A model generated the notes under the pieces. The model was given only the letters and a program-made list of their open reading frames with translations, was not told the DNA's origin and made no database searches. 17,652 bases of DNA from Candidatus Aminicenantota bacterium (GTDB taxonomy: Bacteria; Acidobacteriota; Aminicenantia; UBA2199), in assembly GCA_030671465.1 (NCBI GenBank), contig DAOVIP010000002.1, forward strand, positions 1-17,652, read 5' to 3'. Positions 13,437-17,652 of this stretch are shown piece by piece. Made by a program: the position numbers and the translations under genes. Positions within the stretch are counted from its first letter, which is position 1, and each line of letters starts with the position of its first letter.

Positions 13437-13895
13437 TTACCAGATGGTTTTTAATTTCTCAACAATTTTCTCCAGGTATTCCTTATCTGTTTCATCGAAA
13501 TCATTGAATTTTTCACTATCAACATCCAAAACCATTCTGATTTTATTCCTGCAGTCAAAGCCAGGAACGACAATCTCGGAGTTGGATCGGGAATCACAGG
13601 CAACATGCCCTGGAAATTGATGAACATCCGGTACAATAATTGTCTCTTCCTGGTGTACGGCTGCCGCACAGGCACCCTTTTCCAAAGATAGTTTCATACA
13701 GGCAGGCGGCCCCTGGAAGGGTCCGAGAATCAACTCTTGGTCATGCAAGAAATAGAATCCCACCCAGAAAAAATTGGGAAATCTCTCCTTCAAGATGGCA
13801 GTTATATTTGCCAATGTGGCAACAATATCCACATGTCTATTTATCTGGGCCTGGATCTGTTTTAAGGCCCATTTGTATGCTTCTTTTTTTTGCAT
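13437..13895 (-). CDS. msrC: free methionine-(R)-sulfoxide reductase (GAF domain)
   Basis: fRMsr (E. coli YebR/MsrC) reduces free Met-R-sulfoxide using thioredoxin-type reductants. The 152-aa single GAF domain carries FFWVGFYFL (42-50), LGPFQGPPAC (57-66), KGACAAAV (73-80), PDVHQFPGHVACD (89-101), SEIVVPGF (106-113) and VLDVDS (122-127). Cys66, Cys76 and Cys100 have exactly the spacing of E. coli Cys84, Cys94 and Cys118, so the redox centre is complete; there is an extra Cys115. The ATG at 13895 has AAGGAG (13907-13902) 6 nt upstream and a strong promoter behind it. It is transcribed against pyrG. Some GAF signalling proteins look similar, but the FQGPPAC / PGHxACD set is specific to this enzyme family. 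Confidence 0.93.
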   Translation of the reverse strand: MQKKEAYKWALKQIQAQINRHVDIVATLANITAILKERFPNFFWVGFYFLHDQELILGPFQGPPACMKLSLEKGACAAAVHQEETIIVPDVHQFPGHVACDSRSNSEIVVPGFDCRNKIRMVLDVDSEKFNDFDETDKEYLEKIVEKLKTIW

Positions 13896-13917
13896 CTTTA
13901 TCTCCTTTGTATTTTTG

Positions 13918-13945
13918 ACTATACAAAAAATTAAATAATTGTCAA
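13918..13945 (-). promoter_or_regulatory. putative msrC promoter
   Basis: On the minus strand a perfect TTGACA (13945-13940) and TATAGT (13923-13918) are separated by 16 bp. The predicted start is near 13911, just upstream of the AAGGAG ribosome-binding site. Confidence 0.65.
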
Positions 13946-13970
13946 TTCATGAGCTTTATATACGAACACT

Positions 13971-13999
13971 TTGACAATTTTTTCGTAATCATTTATAAA
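13971..13999 (+). promoter_or_regulatory. putative promoter of the M14 pair
   Basis: A perfect TTGACA (13971-13976), a 17-bp spacer and TATAAA (13994-13999) form a near-consensus sigma-70-type promoter. The predicted start is near 14006, about 38 nt before the first ATG. It is divergent from the msrC promoter with 25 bp between the two -35 boxes. Confidence 0.7.
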
Positions 14000-14043
14000 T
14001 ATGTTTGGTCTTTTTTTAACCATTTAATTGAAATGAGGTGAAT

Positions 14044-16071
14044 ATGAAACAAAAAAAGTGGTTGTTTTTATTTTTCCTGATGATATCTTCAATCTTAATC
14101 ATGGCGGATTCATTTCCCCTGAACTTTGATCGCTATCATACTCCTGATGAGTTGAATCAAAGCCTGAAAAAGCTGGCAAATTTGTTTCCCCGCATTACCA
14201 AACTACACAAAATTGCGATTAGTCCTGGCGGCCGAAAGGTAATGCTTCTGGAAATAGGCCCGGAAGTGAAAAATAAAAGAAAGAAAAATCCTGCTATATT
14301 GGTTGTAGCCAATATGAGTGGAACCGTACCGATTTCCAGTGAGGGAGCAATGAAAACCATTCAAATAGTTCTGGATAAAGAAGAATCCAGAAGCGATAAA
14401 ACCTGGTATATCTGTCCGGTTGGAAATCCAGATGCCTTAAATCGATATTTTTCCAAACCTCTGGCAATGAACTCACGAAATAGCCATCCTCATAATGATG
14501 ATATGGATGATCAGCTGGATGAAGATGGTACGGAAGATCTTGATGGAAATGGAATTATTTCCATGATGCGGGTCAAATCTCCGGAGGGAAAATGGATTCC
14601 GATTCCGGGTGAACCCAGAATGATGAAAAAAGCAGATTGGTCTAAAGGTGAGAAGGGATTATATAAAGTCTATGTTGAAGGAATTGATAATGATGGAGAT
14701 GGGCAATACAATGAGGATGGACCGGGTGGAGTAGACATTGCCATCAATTTCCCCCATTTATTTAAGTTTTTTAAAAAAACCGGAGGTGCCTGGGCCGGGA
14801 GTGAAACAGAGAGTTTTAATTTAATCAAATTCATATTTCAACATCCTGAGATTGCCCTGACCTTTTGTCTGGGTGAAACCAATTTTTGCCTCATCCCGCC
14901 CAGAGGTGGGCGAAAGGGAACCGCAGATTTTTCCAAGATAAAAATTCCCGAGCGGGTTGGAAAAATGTTTAAGATGGATGTCAGCAGAACCTATACCATA
15001 AAAGAGATTATTGAAATTGTAACACCTTTTGTTCCCGAAGGTTTTGAAATTACTGAATCCATGGTTGCCAGCTTTTTAGGCCTGGGTGCAATGGTGAATC
15101 CTTTGGCGGCGGATCTTAAATTCTATAATGAAGTATCTGAAAAGTATAAGGAATTTCTTAAAAAAAATAAAATGGATAGCAAACGTTTGGATCCTCCAAA
15201 AGCCAAGGATGGATCTTTTGAACTCTGGTCTTATTATCATCTGGGATTGCCTTCTTTTAGCCTGGATTTCTGGACATTGCCGCAGTTAAAGGAGGAAAAA
15301 AAAGGAAAGTCGGACATTACACCTGAAAAACTGGAGAAAATGAGCAATGAAGAATTTTTAGCCCTTGGAGAAGAGAAAATTGATGCATTTCTAAAATCTT
15401 CCGGTGCTCCGGCCAATGTTAAAGCCAAGATGATTATGAATGCGGTTAAGAATGGCATGATGACCACAAAAAAGATGACAGCGATGCTCCGAAATATGCC
15501 CAAACCCAAGAGCAAGGAAGGCGGTGATCCTGTTTTAAAGGCATTGTTGGCCTTCAGTGATAAAGAGTTGAAGGGAAAGGGCTTTATGAATTGGAAACCT
15601 TTCCAGCATAAGACATTGGGAAAAGTTGAGTTGGGCGGAGCTGTTCCCTATTCTCAAACTACTCCTCCAGCTCATATGATTAATCAATTGATTGAAGGAC
15701 AGGTCCCCTGGATTCTTCATTTGGCAAAAAAAATCGCCAGAATCAAAATCGTGAAATCAGAAGTGAAATCCCTGGGCAACGGTTTATTTCGACTAAAAAT
15801 CTGGATTGAAAACCGGGGTTATCTTCCGTATCCTACGGAAATGGGAAAAAGAAATAATCGTGTTCCTCCAATAGTGGTAACCATTGAGGGTGAAAATATG
15901 AAAATTATTGAAGGAAAAAAGAGAAGCCTGATTAAGGGTATTGCCGGAACCAGCAACCAGGTAGTGAACTGGATTCTTTACAGTAAAAAACCCGGGAAAG
16001 TAAAGATTAATGCCTTTACTCCTCTTGCCTGGGCAGACAGTACATTCTTGAATTTAGGAGGTTCCAAATGA
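14044..16071 (+). CDS. exported M14-fold protein lacking the zinc site (putative pseudo-carboxypeptidase)
   Basis: The 675-aa protein has a signal peptide (residues 1-21, KQKK then a hydrophobic run ending IMA). Its plan matches the next gene: FPRITKL (48-54), NPD (128-130), an acidic insertion with calcium-loop-like DLDGNG (165-170) and DNDGDG (215-220), and a shared C-terminal part WKPF-H-G-E-GG (517-532). Aligned to its neighbour, the zinc motif HxxE is SGTV (Ser92, Val95), the third zinc His is Gly277, NRNW is AINF, and the catalytic Glu is Asp407. It should therefore bind no catalytic zinc. A helical insertion (about 415-510) is absent from the neighbour. The start is the ATG after GAGGTGA (14035-14041); a GTG at 14038 lies inside that site. 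A binding, scaffold or regulatory role beside the active paralogue is inferred. Confidence 0.8.
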   Translation: MKQKKWLFLFFLMISSILIMADSFPLNFDRYHTPDELNQSLKKLANLFPRITKLHKIAISPGGRKVMLLEIGPEVKNKRKKNPAILVVANMSGTVPISSEGAMKTIQIVLDKEESRSDKTWYICPVGNPDALNRYFSKPLAMNSRNSHPHNDDMDDQLDEDGTEDLDGNGIISMMRVKSPEGKWIPIPGEPRMMKKADWSKGEKGLYKVYVEGIDNDGDGQYNEDGPGGVDIAINFPHLFKFFKKTGGAWAGSETESFNLIKFIFQHPEIALTFCLGETNFCLIPPRGGRKGTADFSKIKIPERVGKMFKMDVSRTYTIKEIIEIVTPFVPEGFEITESMVASFLGLGAMVNPLAADLKFYNEVSEKYKEFLKKNKMDSKRLDPPKAKDGSFELWSYYHLGLPSFSLDFWTLPQLKEEKKGKSDITPEKLEKMSNEEFLALGEEKIDAFLKSSGAPANVKAKMIMNAVKNGMMTTKKMTAMLRNMPKPKSKEGGDPVLKALLAFSDKELKGKGFMNWKPFQHKTLGKVELGGAVPYSQTTPPAHMINQLIEGQVPWILHLAKKIARIKIVKSEVKSLGNGLFRLKIWIENRGYLPYPTEMGKRNNRVPPIVVTIEGENMKIIEGKKRSLIKGIAGTSNQVVNWILYSKKPGKVKINAFTPLAWADSTFLNLGGSK

Positions 16072-17652
16072 AGAAAAAATATATACTTTTTATGATTATA
16101 CTTCTGGGAATTGTATTTGGACCAGTCACCTCTTATTCAAAATCCAAAGTATCGGTTCCTCTACGGTTTGACCATTATTATGATTATGCAATGGTCATTG
16201 ATGCCTTAAAGGTTCTTCATAAATCCTTTCCTCGATTAACCAAATTGGATCTGGTGGGAAAAAGTGAAGAGGGAAGGTCTATATATTGTATGACCGTCAA
16301 CAATCCACAAACCGGTCCAGAACTTGACAAACCGGGTATATATGTGGATGGGAATATCCATGGTAATGAGATTCAAGCCACTGAAGTGGCACTGTATTTA
16401 CTCAATTATTTATTGACGAATTATCAGAAAAATAAAGAAATAACCGCCCTGGTTGATAAAAAATGCTTTTATATTGTTCCCATGGTAAATCCGGACGGTC
16501 GTTTCCATTTTTTTACCGATCCCAATACCCCAAACAATAACCGGGGTTTACGCAGACCTCATGATGATGATCATGATGGCTTGGTGGATGAGGATTTCCC
16601 CGATGATCTTGATGGAGATGGAAATATTTGTACAATGCGGAAAAGGGATCCCCATGGGCTATTCAAAACAGATCCTGAAGATCCAAGGTTGATGGTCAGA
16701 ATAAAGCCAGGAGAAACCGGAGAATGGACCATTCTGGGTTCGGAAGGAATTGATAACGATGGTGATGGTAAAATAAATGAAGATGCCGAAGGATATGTCG
16801 ACCCCAATAGAAATTGGGGATTCGACTGGATGCCGCCTTATGTGCAGCAGGGATCCGGAGATTATCCTTTTTCCGGTGTGGGATTGAAAGCCCTGGCCAG
16901 TTATATTAGAAAACGCCCCAATATTTGCATTGCCTGGGCCTTTCATAATACTGGGGGGATGTTTCTGAGAGGACCAAGTACCAAAGCCCAGCCAGACTAT
17001 CATCCTCTGGATATAGCAGTTTATGACTATCTGGGAGAACAGGCTGAAAGAATTACGCCCGGATACCGTTATCTGATCAGTTGGAAAGATCTCTATACCA
17101 CCTATGGTGATTTTGGGGAATGGATGACCATGATTATGGGTTCTTATACCTTTGTGGGCGAACTGTACATGAGTAAACAGGAGAGTTTTAAAAGTTTTAA
17201 GGAGAGCAAAAAAGTATCCCCCAATGATGAGGATGATGAATTTTCTTTCAGAGGTGACAGATCCTTTGATCGGGAACGATTGAAGTTTAATGACCACTTG
17301 GCCCAGGGAAAATTGTATAAACCCTGGAAAGCGTTTAAACATCCGATTTATGGTGATATTGAAATTGGTGGATGGGTAAAAATGAGTTCACGTTTGTCAG
17401 ATCCCTTCATGCTAATTGATCTGGTTCACCGCAATGCTTCAGCTGTTATTTTTTCTGCCAAAAACACACCGGATATAAGACTGGAAGTGATTGAGATAAA
17501 CAAAATCACCCCGGATCTTACCCGTATTCGAACCCGGCTGAGCAATAGCAAGGCAATTCCTACCATGAGCTACCATGTACAGAATGTTAAACTTTACCCT
17601 CAGGATATGTTAAAAATATCAGGAAAAAACATCAAGGTAGTTGCTGGTGGTA
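16068..17652 (+). CDS. exported zinc carboxypeptidase, M14 family (3' end beyond window)
   Basis: I translated 528 residues before the window ends. A signal peptide (about 1-24) is followed by an M14 domain with all key residues: zinc ligands His98 and Glu101 in NIHGNE, NPDGR (141-145), substrate-binding Asn247/Arg248 in DPNRNW, the third zinc ligand His293 in AFHNTGG, and the catalytic Glu365 in TFVGELY. Between NPDGR and DPNRNW lies an acidic insertion with three calcium-loop-like stretches (166-176, 180-187, 229-239; for example DNDGDGKINED). The protein continues into a C-terminal region homologous to that of the preceding protein. The ATG overlaps the upstream TGA (ATGA) and has AGGAGG 6 nt before it, a stronger site than that of the first gene. 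Secreted peptide degradation is the likely role; specificity is unknown. Confidence 0.9.
   Translation, partial: MKKKYILFMIILLGIVFGPVTSYSKSKVSVPLRFDHYYDYAMVIDALKVLHKSFPRLTKLDLVGKSEEGRSIYCMTVNNPQTGPELDKPGIYVDGNIHGNEIQATEVALYLLNYLLTNYQKNKEITALVDKKCFYIVPMVNPDGRFHFFTDPNTPNNNRGLRRPHDDDHDGLVDEDFPDDLDGDGNICTMRKRDPHGLFKTDPEDPRLMVRIKPGETGEWTILGSEGIDNDGDGKINEDAEGYVDPNRNWGFDWMPPYVQQGSGDYPFSGVGLKALASYIRKRPNICIAWAFHNTGGMFLRGPSTKAQPDYHPLDIAVYDYLGEQAERITPGYRYLISWKDLYTTYGDFGEWMTMIMGSYTFVGELYMSKQESFKSFKESKKVSPNDEDDEFSFRGDRSFDRERLKFNDHLAQGKLYKPWKAFKHPIYGDIEIGGWVKMSSRLSDPFMLIDLVHRNASAVIFSAKNTPDIRLEVIEINKITPDLTRIRTRLSNSKAIPTMSYHVQNVKLYPQDMLKISGKNIKVVAGG

Noticed and set aside
14038..14043. GTG at 14038 as start of the first M14 gene
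   Set aside because: It is part of the GAGGTGA ribosome-binding site that serves the ATG at 14044.
14044..16071. The first M14 gene as a decaying pseudogene
   Set aside because: The frame is intact over 675 codons with signal peptide, a near-consensus promoter and a good ribosome-binding site, and fold landmarks are kept; only catalytic positions are lost.
16571..17342. Minus-strand frames, up to 227 codons, opposite the second M14 gene
   Set aside because: The plus-strand frame contains HxxE, NRNW and the catalytic Glu in correct order and an excellent ribosome-binding site; the antisense frames are by-products of its composition.

Overview
This is an AT-rich (by eye about 35-40% GC) chromosomal window from a Gram-negative-type bacterium, centred on the replication-initiation and chromosome-segregation locus. 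The Gram-negative assignment rests on kdsB (a CMP-Kdo enzyme of lipopolysaccharide synthesis), an E. coli-like insertion of about 165 residues in GyrB, and exported M14-type proteins. The tandem large M14 proteins with acidic DxDGDG insertions resemble what I remember of Aminicenantes/Acidobacteriota-like lineages. That placement is a guess from memory, not something shown here.

Left part (1-6475, all minus strand): dnaA, dnaN, recF, gyrB and the first 129 codons of gyrA, in the classical order, reading leftwards away from a divergent intergenic region at 6476-6621. That region holds two DnaA-box-like 9-mers as a perfect inverted repeat in the dnaA leader, and back-to-back promoters for dnaA and glnA whose -35 hexamers form one palindrome. 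The dnaA-dnaN spacer (4953-5128) is extremely AT-rich and also carries DnaA-box-like words. One of these two spacers is the likely oriC.

Middle part (6622-13413, plus strand): a glutamine-synthetase-family gene, a small two-helix membrane protein, then rsmG-parA-parB-bactofilin, and then kdsB-pyrG. A perfect canonical parS centromere (8988-9003) lies in the 20-bp overlap of rsmG and parA, so the same bases encode the RsmG C-terminus, the ParA N-terminus and the ParB loading site. The bactofilin is tightly coupled to parB, which suggests a link between segregation and a polar cytoskeletal scaffold.

Right part (13437-17652): msrC (free methionine-R-sulfoxide reductase, minus strand) converges on pyrG. 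The 23-bp gap between the two stop codons is entirely one hairpin. Divergent strong-looking promoters serve msrC and a two-gene operon of exported M14-fold proteins coupled by ATGA. The second protein (cut by the window end) keeps every M14 zinc and catalytic residue. The first has lost all three zinc ligands, the substrate-binding Arg and the catalytic Glu, so it looks like a pseudo-peptidase partner of an active enzyme.

The most unusual signals are this dead/active M14 pair, a DnaA with a non-canonical Walker A (SDVGLGKT) and DNA-recognition loop (KHHTT instead of RDHTT) beside variant boxes TTTTCCACA, the triple-use parS, and the shared dnaA/glnA promoter palindrome. No gene-free stretch exceeds about 180 bases. 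No tRNA, rRNA, CRISPR array, insertion sequence or prophage was seen.
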